Source of the DNA: Dyella japonica A8 | GTDB taxonomy: Bacteria; Pseudomonadota; Gammaproteobacteria; Xanthomonadales; Rhodanobacteraceae | Reading direction: 5' to 3' | Length of the DNA: 64,000 nt | Assembly: GCF_000725385.1 (NCBI RefSeq) | Contig: NZ_CP008884.1 | Location: forward strand, 930,001 to 994,000 | In this document: positions 1-8,836 of the stretch, piece after piece | How positions within the stretch are numbered: the first letter of the stretch is position 1 | Layout of the letters: the number at the start of each line of letters is the position of its first letter | Translations under genes and position numbers: made by a program | Notes under the pieces: model-generated | The model's database searches: none | Told to the model about the DNA's origin: nothing | What the model saw: the letters and a program-made list of their open reading frames with translations, nothing else

Positions 1-1280
1 ACGGCATAGTACATGCCGTCCAGATCGCCATCGCCGGGCAGCACCTGCCAGCCCACGGTGGCGGATTGCCCCACCGGCAGCGTGAAGTCGACGACGCGGG
101 CGTCTGCCACCGTTGTCAGCCACTCGCTGACGACGGCGTCATTCTCGGCGCGCAGCATGGAGCAGGTGATGTAGACCAGGCGTCCGCCCGGGGCGAGCAA
201 CGGCCACAAGGCTGCCAGGATGCGCCGCTGCTGCGCGGCAAGCGCGGCCATGTCGCTTTCGCGACGGTGCAGGCGCACGTCGGGCCGGCGCCGCAGCACG
301 CCGGTGGCCGAACAAGGGGCGTCGATCAGGATGCGGTCGAATGGTTTGCCGTCCCACCAGTCCTTCGGCTGGCCGGCGTCGCCGACGACGATGTCTGCCT
401 CGAGCCCGAGGCGCTGAAGATTCTGGGTGATGCGCGGCGTGCGCTTCGCATCGAACTCAAGGGCGGTAAGCGCGATGTCCGCGCGCTCGAGCAGATGGCA
501 GGCTTTGCCGCCCGGGGCGGCGCAGGCATCGAGCACGCGTTGCCCGTCGCGAACGTCGGCCAGGTCCGCGGCGATCTGTGCGGCGCCATCCTGTACGGCA
601 AATTCGCCCGCGGCAAAGCCGGGCAGGCGGGTGACATCGGTGCTGTGCGGCAGCACGATGCCGTCCGCCAGCCAGGCGTGCAATTCAGCCGTATAGCCAT
701 CCGAACGCAGGCGATCGAGCAGGGATTCGCGCGTCGTACGGCGCTGGTTCACGCGCAACATCAACGGCGGTTCGGTGTTGTTGGTCACCATCACAGCGTC
801 GGCCTGTTCGGGCCAGTCGCGGGCCAGGGCCTTGGCCAGCCACACCGGGTGCGCGTGGCGCGTCTGCGGTTTGGCGTCGAGTGCGGCCAGCAGCGTCTCG
901 CGTTCACGCAGCCAGCGGCGAAGGACGGCATTGACCAGCCCCGCCATGCGCGGACGCTGCATGGCGCGCGTGGCCTGCACGGTCGCGGCGACCGCCGCGT
1001 ACTCCGGCAACTGCAGGATTTCCAGCTGCACCAGGCCGAGCACCAGCAAGGCGTGGACGACGGGCTCCTTCTGGCGCAGCGGCTTTTCGAGCAGGCGATC
1101 CAGCACCGGGTCGAAGCGCAGCCACCAGCGGGCGCCGTCGCTGAGCAGGGCCATCAGCAAGGAACGGTCGCGACTGTCGGCAAGCTTGGGGGCGTGGCGC
1201 TCCATGGCATCGCGCAGTGAGGCTCCGCGCAGGGCGACGTCGGCAAGGGCTTGGGCGGCGAGGGCGCGGGTGTCGGTCAT
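1..1280 (-). CDS. rsmB: 16S rRNA m5C967 methyltransferase RsmB, 3' end cut by window edge
   Basis: S-adenosylmethionine-dependent methyltransferase (Sun/Fmu family) that modifies C967 of 16S rRNA. From the ATG at 1280, 426 codons are readable before the window edge; the family is about 430 residues, so only a few C-terminal residues are missing. Residues 1-130 are the helical NusB-like domain. The SAM motif DACAAPGGK lies at about 251-259. The two cysteines expected for RNA m5C methyltransferases are in DAPCSATG (about C323) and ITCS (about C373). It is the third gene of def-fmt-rsmB, a conserved gammaproteobacterial order; a 190-base gap holding a palindromic repeat separates it from fmt. 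Recognition is firm. Confidence 0.95.
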   Translation of the reverse strand, partial: MTDTRALAAQALADVALRGASLRDAMERHAPKLADSRDRSLLMALLSDGARWWLRFDPVLDRLLEKPLRQKEPVVHALLVLGLVQLEILQLPEYAAVAATVQATRAMQRPRMAGLVNAVLRRWLRERETLLAALDAKPQTRHAHPVWLAKALARDWPEQADAVMVTNNTEPPLMLRVNQRRTTRESLLDRLRSDGYTAELHAWLADGIVLPHSTDVTRLPGFAAGEFAVQDGAAQIAADLADVRDGQRVLDACAAPGGKACHLLERADIALTALEFDAKRTPRITQNLQRLGLEADIVVGDAGQPKDWWDGKPFDRILIDAPCSATGVLRRRPDVRLHRRESDMAALAAQQRRILAALWPLLAPGGRLVYITCSMLRAENDAVVSEWLTTVADARVVDFTLPVGQSATVGWQVLPGDGDLDGMYYA

Positions 1281-1337
1281 GGAGTGAACTTAGCTGGGAG
1301 GGATGAAAAGCGAAGGTAAACGCCGCCAATTTTTGCT

Positions 1338-1467
1338 CGTCATTCCGGCGCAGGCCGGAATCCAGTAGCGACAACATCCGGTTCTCGCAGGACCTCCCCT
1401 TTGCCTTGGGCGCGAGGCGAAAACCCGGCGATGTCGCTACTGGATTCCGGCCTGCGCCGGAATGACG
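1338..1467. repeat. Paired REP-like palindrome, family A (copy 1)
   Basis: Two inverted arms of about 35 bases (1338-1372 and 1433-1467) are near-perfect reverse complements and are separated by 60 bases. Each arm holds its own small palindrome (ATTCCGGCG-CAGGCCGGAAT type) followed by CCAGTAGCG. A second copy lies at 17446-17570. The element sits inside the fmt-rsmB intergenic space, so it would be transcribed in a def-fmt-rsmB message and could form a long hairpin. This is typical of BIME/REP sequences; a role in mRNA stability is inference. Confidence 0.85.
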
Positions 1468-1471
1468 AAGC

Positions 1472-2392
1472 TTAAGCCCCGCGCGTCTTCATGGCGTTGA
1501 GGTAATCCGCCGCCGTGATCCGCTTGCCGCCCGCCCGCTGCAGCGCGGTCACGCGCAACGCGCCTTCACCGCAAGCGAGGTCGATGCCGTCGCGGCTCAT
1601 GCCGAGCACCGTGCCCGGTTCGCCGTGGCCTTCGATAGCACGCGCCGCCCAGATGCGCAGCGTCTCCCCGCTGATCTCGCCCTCGGCCACGGGCCAGGGA
1701 TCGAAGGCACGCACCTGGCGTTCCAGTTCGATGGCGGGACGGCTGAAATCGAGTCGCGCCTCGGCCTTGTCCAGCTTGTGCGCGTAGGTCACGCCCTCGT
1801 CGGGCTGCGGATGGGGGGCGAGGGTTTCGCCTGCCATCACCCGTGCCAGGCCTTCGGCCAGCACGTCGGCGCCCAGCGCGGCGAGGCGGTCGTGGAGCGA
1901 GCCGCCGGTGTCGTCGGCGCCGATCGGTGTGCGGCGTTCCAGCAGGACGGGGCCAGTATCCAGCCCGGCTTCCATCTGCATCAGGTCGACACCGCTCTCG
2001 GCATCGCCGGCCAGGATGGCGCGCTGGATGGGCGCCGCGCCGCGCCAGCGCGGCAGCAGGCTGGCGTGCACGTTCCAGCAACCCAGCCGCGGAATGGCCA
2101 ATACCTTGCGGGGAAGGATCAGGCCGTAGGCCACCACCACCATCAGGTCGGGCGCGTAGGCCGCCAGCGTGGCGCGGGCTTCCTCGGACTTGAGCGACTC
2201 GGGCTGCTCGACCGGGATGCCGGTCGCGATGGCTGCCTCTTTCACCGGGCTGGGCGTCAGCTTGCGGCCGCGCCCGGCGGGGCGGTCCGGCTGGGTATAG
2301 ACAGCCACTACCTCGGCGCCGCTGGCGCGGCAGGCTTCAAGGCAGGGGACGGAAAACTCGGGGGTACCCGCGAAGACGACGCGGAGTTTCAA
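1472..2392 (-). CDS. fmt: Methionyl-tRNA formyltransferase
   Basis: Transfers a formyl group from 10-formyl-THF to Met-tRNAfMet for translation initiation. The protein is 306 aa (E. coli about 315). The start chosen is TTG at 2392, giving an N-terminus [15 protein letters not shown] that matches the family exactly; the frame is open further upstream, but only into def. The TTG overlaps the def stop (TTGA, 4 bases), so the two are probably translationally coupled. The catalytic segment [17 protein letters not shown] (Asn and His near 106-108) and the later [14 protein letters not shown] with the catalytic Asp are intact. The C-terminal OB-fold domain is complete. Confidence 0.96.
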   Translation of the reverse strand: MKLRVVFAGTPEFSVPCLEACRASGAEVVAVYTQPDRPAGRGRKLTPSPVKEAAIATGIPVEQPESLKSEEARATLAAYAPDLMVVVAYGLILPRKVLAIPRLGCWNVHASLLPRWRGAAPIQRAILAGDAESGVDLMQMEAGLDTGPVLLERRTPIGADDTGGSLHDRLAALGADVLAEGLARVMAGETLAPHPQPDEGVTYAHKLDKAEARLDFSRPAIELERQVRAFDPWPVAEGEISGETLRIWAARAIEGHGEPGTVLGMSRDGIDLACGEGALRVTALQRAGGKRITAADYLNAMKTRGA

Positions 2393-2898
2393 GCGCTGGC
2401 CGCCTGCTTGCGCTGCTTTTCCATGCGCTTGAGCAGCATGGAGCGCTTCAGCGGCGAGAGGTAATCCACGAACACCTTGCCGGCGAGGTGATCCATCTCG
2501 TGCTGGATGCACACGGCCAACGGGCCCTCGAACTCGCGCACGACCTCGCTGCCGTCCACGTCGTTGGCTTTTACCTTCACCTTGAGGGCACGGGTGACGT
2601 CGGCGTAGATGCCGGGGAAGGACAGGCAGCCCTCCTGGTATACCTGCGCGCCGTCCTTCTCGAGGATCTGGGCGTTGATCAGCACGATGGGCTGGTTGCG
2701 CTCGTCGCTCATGTCGGCCACCAGCACCTGCTGGTGCACGTTGACCTGGGTGGCGGCCAGGCCGACACCATTGGCGTCATACATGGTCTCGAACATGTCG
2801 GCTACGAACTGCTTGAGTTCGGCGTCGAACACACGCACGGGTTCGGCCTTGGTACGCAGGCGGGGGTCGGGAAATTCGAGAATGGTCAGGACAGACAT
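2389..2898 (-). CDS. def: Peptide deformylase
   Basis: Metalloenzyme that removes the N-formyl group from nascent proteins. It is 169 aa, the usual length. The three family motifs are present: GVGLAATQ (about 47-54), EGCLSFPG with the metal-ligand Cys (about 90-97), and QHEMDHL with the two metal His residues and the catalytic Glu (about 134-140). First gene of def-fmt-rsmB; its stop codon overlaps the TTG start of fmt. It is transcribed away from the LysM gene across a 188-base divergent region. Confidence 0.98.
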   Translation of the reverse strand: MSVLTILEFPDPRLRTKAEPVRVFDAELKQFVADMFETMYDANGVGLAATQVNVHQQVLVADMSDERNQPIVLINAQILEKDGAQVYQEGCLSFPGIYADVTRALKVKVKANDVDGSEVVREFEGPLAVCIQHEMDHLAGKVFVDYLSPLKRSMLLKRMEKQRKQAASA

Positions 2899-3023
2899 GG
2901 CTCACCTCAGCGCCAAAAGTGCGGGCGAATCGGTAAAAACCAAGCCCGGGCGCATCTTAGAATGGCCCTTATTGTACGCTTCCAAGCCCCCGTCTGGCAT
3001 GCCGTTTTGCCAACTGGTCACGG

Positions 3024-3051
3024 TTGCGTGAACAAGTTGTTCGGTTACACT
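3024..3051 (+). promoter_or_regulatory. Possible sigma-70 promoter of the LysM gene
   Basis: TTGCGT (3024-3029), a 16-base spacer and TACACT (3046-3051), ending 35 bases before the ATG at 3087. The -35 match is weak, the -10 match is good. It lies in the divergent def/LysM intergenic space. Confidence 0.4.
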
Positions 3052-3086
3052 CGCCCGAGCGTCGGGGGGATGGGGGATTCCCGTTT

Positions 3087-4214
3087 ATGATCAGAAAGTC
3101 CATTGGGCTGCTGGCCGGCATGCTGGTCACGGTGGCCGTTTACGCTGCGGGCGCGCAATTGCGTGCCGATCACCCCGATACCTATACGGTGAAAAAGGGC
3201 GACACGCTCTGGGCGATTTCCGCACGCTTCCTTTCCAAGCCGTGGCTGTGGCCGGAGATCTGGCAGGCGAACCCGCAGGTGCAGAATCCGCACCTCATTT
3301 ACCCGGGTGACGTGCTGAATCTTTCGTTTGCCAACGGTCCGCGCCTGGGCTTGCAGCCGCGTGTGCGTGCCGAAGGCGATGCCGTTCCAGCCATCCCGCT
3401 GGACCAGGTGCGCACGTTCCTGAAGGAAATGCGCGTCCTCAATTCTTCCGAAGTGAAGTCGCTGCCCTATGTGGTCGGCTTCGAGGAAGCGGACCTGCGC
3501 GGCACGGTCGGCCGGAACGTCTACGCACGCAACCTGTCGGCGGAGCCGGGCCAGCGTTTTGCCATCGTGCGCCCCACCCAGACCTTCCGCGACTTCGACA
3601 GCAAGAAGGGTCGCGACAGCGGTTCGGACCTGGTGGCACATCCGCTCGACAGCAACGTGTCGCTCGTGCGCACGCCGTGGAAGGAAGACTTCCGCGCCGA
3701 TGGCCACTACGGCAAGGGTGAGGACATCGGTACCGAGGTCATGGTGATCGGCACCGCCGAAGTGCTGCGCACCGGCGACCCGACCACCCTGCTCCTGCTG
3801 GACTCCACCATGGAGATCAACAAGGGCGACCGCCTGCTGCCGATCGACGACAAGCCGTACGACGCCTACTACTACCCGCATGCGCCCAAGTCGTTGCCGG
3901 GCAATGCGCGCGTCATCGCCTTCGCCGACGCCTACGACGCGGTGGGCCCGCACCAGGTGGTGGCGCTCAACATCGGTTCGCAGGATGGCGTGGACAACGG
4001 CCAGACCTATTCGATCTACCAGCCGGGCGAAACCATTCCGGACGACGTGGCCAGCGACAGCTGGGACCGCGGCACCGGCAAGAAGGTGACGCTGCCGCAG
4101 GAGTTCGTCGGCCACGTGATGGTGTTCCGCACCTTCGACCGCGTGAGCTACGGCCTGATCATGGACGGCCTGCGCCCGGTGCACCGTCACGACAAGCTCG
4201 AACTGCCGGAATAA
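3087..4214 (+). CDS. Secreted LysM-domain protein upstream of dprA
   Basis: 375 aa from the ATG at 3087. The N-terminus MIRKSIGLLAGMLVTVAVYAA is a signal peptide or membrane anchor, followed at about residues 31-80 by one LysM peptidoglycan-binding domain (YTVKKGDTLWAISARFL, then PWLWPEIWQANPQVQNPHLIYPGD). The remaining 290 residues have no domain I can name. A LysM protein in this place, divergent from def-fmt and just upstream of dprA, is a conserved arrangement in Gammaproteobacteria; its job, presumably at the cell wall, is not established. A perfect intrinsic terminator follows at once. An upstream in-frame extension to 3024 lacks a signal peptide and is unlikely. Confidence 0.9.
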   Translation: MIRKSIGLLAGMLVTVAVYAAGAQLRADHPDTYTVKKGDTLWAISARFLSKPWLWPEIWQANPQVQNPHLIYPGDVLNLSFANGPRLGLQPRVRAEGDAVPAIPLDQVRTFLKEMRVLNSSEVKSLPYVVGFEEADLRGTVGRNVYARNLSAEPGQRFAIVRPTQTFRDFDSKKGRDSGSDLVAHPLDSNVSLVRTPWKEDFRADGHYGKGEDIGTEVMVIGTAEVLRTGDPTTLLLLDSTMEINKGDRLLPIDDKPYDAYYYPHAPKSLPGNARVIAFADAYDAVGPHQVVALNIGSQDGVDNGQTYSIYQPGETIPDDVASDSWDRGTGKKVTLPQEFVGHVMVFRTFDRVSYGLIMDGLRPVHRHDKLELPE

Positions 4215-4239
4215 GCATCCGAGCGGTACAGGACGACAG

Positions 4240-4272
4240 AACGGCGCGGTCATCACCGCGCCGTTTCTTTTT
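4240..4272 (+). terminator. Intrinsic terminator of the LysM gene, abutting dprA
   Basis: Perfect 11-bp stem (4240-4250 with 4255-4265), loop CATC, then TCTTTTT. It ends only 25 bases before the dprA ATG and next to an alternative GTG at 4273, so dprA must start downstream of it or depend on read-through. Confidence 0.85.
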
Positions 4273-4296
4273 GTGCCGCCTCTACGCTGGGCGGCC

Positions 4297-5424
4297 ATGG
4301 ATGAAACCGCACACCTCCGTACCTGGCTGACCCTGCTGCGCACGCCCCGCCTTGGCCCCGCGGCGCTGCGCGAGCAACTGGACGCCTGCGGCGGCCGGGT
4401 CGACGCTGTGCTCGACGCGCTCAGGCAACGCCTGTCCTCCCTGCCCGACGACACGCGCCGCTGGCTCGAGCGACCCGACGAGCGTCGGCTCGACGACGAC
4501 CTCACCTGGCTCGAGCCACCCGGCCGGCGCCTGATGCTTTGCACCGACGAGGACTTCCCGCCCCTGCTGGAGGCCATTGCCCAGCCGCCGGCGGCCCTGT
4601 TCGTGACGGGCGACGCCAGCCTGCTGTTGCACCCGCAGCTGGCCATCGTGGGCGCGCGCGGGGCGACCCTGAGCGGGCGGGCGCATGCCCGGGCCTTTGC
4701 GCAGGCGCTGGGCCTGGCCGGCTTCACCATCACCAGCGGCATGGCCGATGGCGTCGACGGTGCCGCGCATGTCGCCGCACTCGACGCCGGCCTGCCTACC
4801 GTGGCCGTGGTGGGCACGGGTCCGGACCGGGTCTATCCGGCCAGACATCACGCGCTGGCCCGGCGGCTGGCGGCCGAGGGCGTGCTGGTCAGCGAGTTCC
4901 CGCCGGGCACGCCGGCCCGCAGCGATCACTTTCCCCGCCGCAATCGCCTCATCGCCGGCCTGTCGCTGGGCACCCTGGTGGTCGAGGCGGGTTTGCAGTC
5001 TGGGTCACTGATTACGGCCCGGTTGGCGGCGGAACAGGGTCGTGAGGTGTTCGCCCTGCCCGGTTCCATTCATAATCCGCTCGCTCACGGTTGCCATCGG
5101 CTTATTCGCGATGGCGCGCGGCTGGTCGAAACGGCTGCTGAAATCGTGGAAGTGCTTGCTCCCGCTGCTGTCGCACTGGGTCGTGAGTTGGCTGTCCGGC
5201 TTGATGGGGCGGCTGTCTCGCCCCATGTAGAGACGGCGTCCGAGGTCGATCCATCGCTCCAGGCGTTGCTCGATGCGCTCGGTCACGGGCTGGTCGCGCT
5301 TGAGGATCTGGCGGCCTTTACCGGCCAAGCTGTCGCAGGGCTGTCGTCTGCGCTGCTGTTGCTGGAACTGGAGGGCAGGGTCGAATCGTTGCCCGGCAAC
5401 CGCTACCAGCGCCTGCCGGGCTGA
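4297..5424 (+). CDS. dprA: DNA-processing protein DprA (Smf)
   Basis: Protects incoming single-stranded DNA and loads RecA during natural transformation. 375 aa from ATG 4297; GTG 4273 in the same frame is a weaker alternative because it abuts the terminator. The Rossmann-like core is clear: GARGATLSGRAHA, ITSGMADGVDGAAH, VVGTGPDRVYPARH, SEFPPGT, FPRRNRLIAGLSLGTLVVEAG, SGSLITARLAAEQGREVFALPGS. A C-terminal winged-helix-like DprA segment follows (about 310-375). Codon use changes sharply at about position 4990: the first half is almost purely G/C at third positions, the rest uses many GCT, CGT, CTT, GAT and ATT codons. comM is also in the window. Confidence 0.95.
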   Translation: MDETAHLRTWLTLLRTPRLGPAALREQLDACGGRVDAVLDALRQRLSSLPDDTRRWLERPDERRLDDDLTWLEPPGRRLMLCTDEDFPPLLEAIAQPPAALFVTGDASLLLHPQLAIVGARGATLSGRAHARAFAQALGLAGFTITSGMADGVDGAAHVAALDAGLPTVAVVGTGPDRVYPARHHALARRLAAEGVLVSEFPPGTPARSDHFPRRNRLIAGLSLGTLVVEAGLQSGSLITARLAAEQGREVFALPGSIHNPLAHGCHRLIRDGARLVETAAEIVEVLAPAAVALGRELAVRLDGAAVSPHVETASEVDPSLQALLDALGHGLVALEDLAAFTGQAVAGLSSALLLLELEGRVESLPGNRYQRLPG

Positions 5425-5548
5425 CGAAAGTCGACCTGCGGCGCGCTTTCACATGGTTCAGCTTGACGGCGTCAGGTCGCCATGCCTTTAACTAAATATA
5501 GGAAGCCGGCCCAGACAGGTCGGCCGTAGATGGCGGATAGCGAGTTTC

Positions 5549-8074
5549 ATGGCAAAGAACCTGCTCATCGTCGAGTCGCCGGCCAAGGCGAAGACGATCA
5601 ACAAATACCTCGGCAAGGACTTCCAGGTCCTGGCCTCCTATGGGCACGTGCGTGACCTGAAGCCGAAGGAAGGGGCCGTGGACCCCGACAACGGCTTCGC
5701 CATGGCCTACGAGGTGATCGACCGCAACGAAAAGCACGTCGACGCCATCGCCAAGGCGGCCAAGGTGGCCGACGACATCTATCTCGCGACCGACTTGGAT
5801 CGCGAGGGTGAGGCGATCTCCTGGCACATCAGCGAGATTCTCAAGGAGCGCGGCCTGACCAAGGGCAAGCAGCTCCATCGCGTGGTGTTCTCCGAGATCA
5901 CGCCCAAGGCGATCAAGGCCGCCGTGGCGGCGCCGCGCCAGCTTTCGCACGACCTGGTGGACGCCCAGCAGGCGCGCCGCGCGCTGGATTACCTGGTGGG
6001 CTTCAACCTGTCGCCGGTGCTGTGGCGCAAGGTGCAGCGTGGCCTGTCCGCCGGCCGCGTGCAGTCGCCCGCGCTGCGCATGATCGTGGAGCGCGAGGAA
6101 GAGATCGAAGCCTTCGTTGCCCGCGAGTACTGGACTATCGAGGCCTCGCTGCACCATCCGGAAGGCGACTTCTCGGCGCGCCTCACCAAGCTCCACGGCA
6201 AGAAGTTCGAGCAGTTCGACCTCACCAACGAACACGATGCCCTGGCCGCACGCCACGCGCTGAAGGAGGCCGCCCGCGGCCACCTGACCGTCAGCGACGT
6301 CAGCAGCAAGGAGCGCAAGCGCCGTCCGGCACCGCCGTTCACCACCTCCACGCTGCAGCAGGAGGCCGCGCGCAAGCTCGGTTTCTCCACCAGCCGCACC
6401 ATGAAGGTCGCGCAGGGCCTGTACGAGGGCGTGTCGATCGGCACCGAAGGCAACGTCGGCCTGATCACCTACATGCGTACCGACTCGGTGGCCTTGTCCG
6501 AGGACGCCGTGGGCGAGCTGCGCCAGCTGATCGCGCGCGACTACGGCAACAAGGCGCTGCCGGATCACGCGCAGACCTACAAGTCCAAGGCCAAGAATGC
6601 GCAGGAAGCGCATGAAGCCATTCGCCCGACCTCGGCCATGCGCACGCCGCGCGAGGTCGCTGCGTTCCTCAACGATGAGCAGCGCAAGCTTTACGAGCTG
6701 ATCTGGAAGCGCACCGTCGCCTGCCAGATGATCCACGCGACCATGAACACCGTGTCGGTGGATTTCAATGTGCCGCACGTGAAGGGTGGCGACGCCGCGT
6801 TCCGCTCCACCGGCACCACCGTGGTCGACCCGGGCTTCCTTGCCGTGTACGAGGAAGGCCGCGACCAGAAGACCGCCGAGGACGAGGACGAAGGCCGTCG
6901 CCTGCCCAAGCTCGACGTGGGCGAGCGCGTGGCGCTGCAGGACGTCCTGGCCGACCAGCACTTCACCGAGCCGCCGCCGCGCTATTCCGAAGCGAGCCTG
7001 GTGAAGGCGCTGGAAGAGCACGGCATCGGCCGTCCGTCGACCTACGCCAGCATCATCCAGGTGCTGCTCAACCGCGAATACGTGTTCCTCGACAGCCGTC
7101 GCTTCAAGCCGACGGACGTGGGTCGCGCCGTCAGCAAGTTCCTCACCGCGCATTTCACCCGCTACGTCGACTACGACTTCACCGCCAAGCTCGAGGACGA
7201 GCTGGATGCCGTGAGCCGTGGCGAAGAACAGTGGGTGCCGCTGATGGAGCGCTTCTGGCAGCCGTTCAAGCAGCAGGTGGACGAGAAGACCGAAACGGTC
7301 GACCGCAGCGAAGCCACCGGCGCGCGCGAGCTGGGCACCGATCCGAAATCCGGCAAGCCGGTGTCGGTGCGCCTGGGCCGCTACGGGCCGTACGCGCAAA
7401 TCGGCGACAAGGACACGGACGAGAAGCTGCAGTTCGCCTCACTGCGTCCCGGCACGAGCATGCACACCATCACACTGGAAGACGCGCTGGAGCTGTTCAA
7501 GCTGCCGCGCAAGCTCGGCCAGGCGGAGAACGGTGACGAGGTGTCGGTGGGCGTGGGCCGCTTCGGTCCGTTCGTGAAGCAGGGCAGCACCTATGCCTCG
7601 CTCAAGGCCGAGGACGACCCGTACACCATCGAGCTGCCGCGCGCCCTGCAGATCGTGCAGGAAAAGCTGGAGATGCTCGCCAACCGCATCATCAAGGATT
7701 TCGGCAACGGCATTCAGGTGCTCAACGGCCGCTTCGGCCCGTACATCACCGACGGCGAGAAGAACGCGCGCATCCCGAAGGATCAGGAACCCAAGGACCT
7801 GACCGAAGCGCAGTGCGTGGAACTACTCGCCGCTGCTCCGGCAAAGAAGGGCCGCGGCGCGTTCAAGAAGGCGGCGGCGAAGAAGGCCGCCGCCGAGAAG
7901 AAGCCGGCGGCCAAGAAGGCGGCTGCCAAGTCCGCCACCAAGACAGCCGCCAAGAAGACCACCGCCAAGAAGGCAGCGACCAAGAAGACCGCTGCGAAAA
8001 AGACGGCCGCGAAAAAGGCGACCACCAAGACCGCGACCAAGAAGCCTGCCGCCAAGAAAAAGGCGGACGCCTGA
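5549..8074 (+). CDS. topA: DNA topoisomerase I
   Basis: Type IA topoisomerase that relaxes negative supercoils. 841 aa. The N-terminal TOPRIM domain has IVESPAKAKTI and the acidic TDLDREGEAISWH (81-93). The catalytic tyrosine is Y308 in GLITYMRTDSVALS. After the core come several TopA C-terminal repeats (RLGRYGPYAQIG, GRFGPFVKQG, NGRFGPYITDG) instead of four-cysteine zinc fingers: I see no CxxC pairs. The protein ends in about 75 residues of Lys/Ala repeats (KKAAAKK, KKTAAKK), a histone-H1-like basic tail expected to bind DNA. The stop abuts the GTG of tsaC. The smg gene, which often lies between dprA and topA, is absent. Confidence 0.97.
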   Translation: MAKNLLIVESPAKAKTINKYLGKDFQVLASYGHVRDLKPKEGAVDPDNGFAMAYEVIDRNEKHVDAIAKAAKVADDIYLATDLDREGEAISWHISEILKERGLTKGKQLHRVVFSEITPKAIKAAVAAPRQLSHDLVDAQQARRALDYLVGFNLSPVLWRKVQRGLSAGRVQSPALRMIVEREEEIEAFVAREYWTIEASLHHPEGDFSARLTKLHGKKFEQFDLTNEHDALAARHALKEAARGHLTVSDVSSKERKRRPAPPFTTSTLQQEAARKLGFSTSRTMKVAQGLYEGVSIGTEGNVGLITYMRTDSVALSEDAVGELRQLIARDYGNKALPDHAQTYKSKAKNAQEAHEAIRPTSAMRTPREVAAFLNDEQRKLYELIWKRTVACQMIHATMNTVSVDFNVPHVKGGDAAFRSTGTTVVDPGFLAVYEEGRDQKTAEDEDEGRRLPKLDVGERVALQDVLADQHFTEPPPRYSEASLVKALEEHGIGRPSTYASIIQVLLNREYVFLDSRRFKPTDVGRAVSKFLTAHFTRYVDYDFTAKLEDELDAVSRGEEQWVPLMERFWQPFKQQVDEKTETVDRSEATGARELGTDPKSGKPVSVRLGRYGPYAQIGDKDTDEKLQFASLRPGTSMHTITLEDALELFKLPRKLGQAENGDEVSVGVGRFGPFVKQGSTYASLKAEDDPYTIELPRALQIVQEKLEMLANRIIKDFGNGIQVLNGRFGPYITDGEKNARIPKDQEPKDLTEAQCVELLAAAPAKKGRGAFKKAAAKKAAAEKKPAAKKAAAKSATKTAAKKTTAKKAATKKTAAKKTAAKKATTKTATKKPAAKKKADA

Positions 8075-8647
8075 GTGACGGCACGCTTCACCCTGGCCGA
8101 CATCGACGCCGCCGCCGCGCTGATGCGCGACGGCGGCGTGCTGGCGTATCCGACCGAAGCGGTCTACGGGCTGGGCTGCAACCCTCATAACCGTGAGGCC
8201 TTCGAGCGCCTGTTCGCGCTCAAGCAGCGGCCGCCTACGCAGGGCGTGTTGCTGATTGGCGCAGACTTCGCGCAGGTCGAGCCTTACATCGACCTCGCCG
8301 CCGTGCCGGTCGAAGTGCTGGCCCAGGTGCGCGAGAGCTGGCCTGGTCCCAACACCTGGATCTTCCCGCGCTCCCCGCTGGTGCCCGATTGGGTGGCTGG
8401 CGCCCACGCCGGCATCGCCTTGCGTGTCACCGCCCACCCGCCCGCCGCTGCCCTATGCCGGGCCTACGGCGCGGCCCTCGTTTCCACCAGTGCCAACCCC
8501 CACGGCGAGCCCCCGGCACGCAGTGCGGACGTGGCCGTGGGCTATTTCGGCCAGGCCCTGGAAGGGGTGCTGGACGCGCCCGTGGGCGGCCAACAGCGGC
8601 CTACCGTCATACGCGACGCCCTCTCCGGCGCTATCATTCGTGCCTGA
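8075..8647 (+). CDS. tsaC: Threonylcarbamoyl-AMP synthase TsaC (YrdC/Sua5 family)
   Basis: Makes threonylcarbamoyl-AMP from threonine, bicarbonate and ATP for t6A37 of tRNAs. 190 aa, the length of the short single-domain bacterial enzyme. GTG start at 8075 directly after the topA stop. Family features: LAYPTEAVYGLGC (about 24-36), LKQRPPTQGVLLIGADF, WPGPNTWIFP, GIALRVTAHP and LVSTSANPHGEPP, closely matching E. coli TsaC (RimN). Likely cotranscribed with topA. Confidence 0.96.
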   Translation: MTARFTLADIDAAAALMRDGGVLAYPTEAVYGLGCNPHNREAFERLFALKQRPPTQGVLLIGADFAQVEPYIDLAAVPVEVLAQVRESWPGPNTWIFPRSPLVPDWVAGAHAGIALRVTAHPPAAALCRAYGAALVSTSANPHGEPPARSADVAVGYFGQALEGVLDAPVGGQQRPTVIRDALSGAIIRA

Positions 8648-8836
8648 CTGAAGCCCGACCGCTCGCCCTGAATCCATGGCGAGGATGAACGGCTTCCGCA
8701 TGCCACCCGCTCTCAGTAGGGAGTGATTCAGTGGCTACCGCGAGGATGGGGACCATCGCGGATCTACTTTTCCGTCCGCACGTCGGGCCGGCTCCGGCCG
8801 GACCGGGGGCGCGAATGGCAGTTGTCGGAGAGCACT

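Noticed and set aside
3045..4817. 590-codon minus-strand frame across the LysM gene, terminator and dprA
   Set aside because: It runs through a perfect terminator and two recognised genes; low-complexity Ser/Arg and His/Val composition.
5492..7399. 635-codon minus-strand frame opposite topA
   Set aside because: Composition bias of a GC-rich gene; His/Gly/Val-rich, no family features, and topA is certain.
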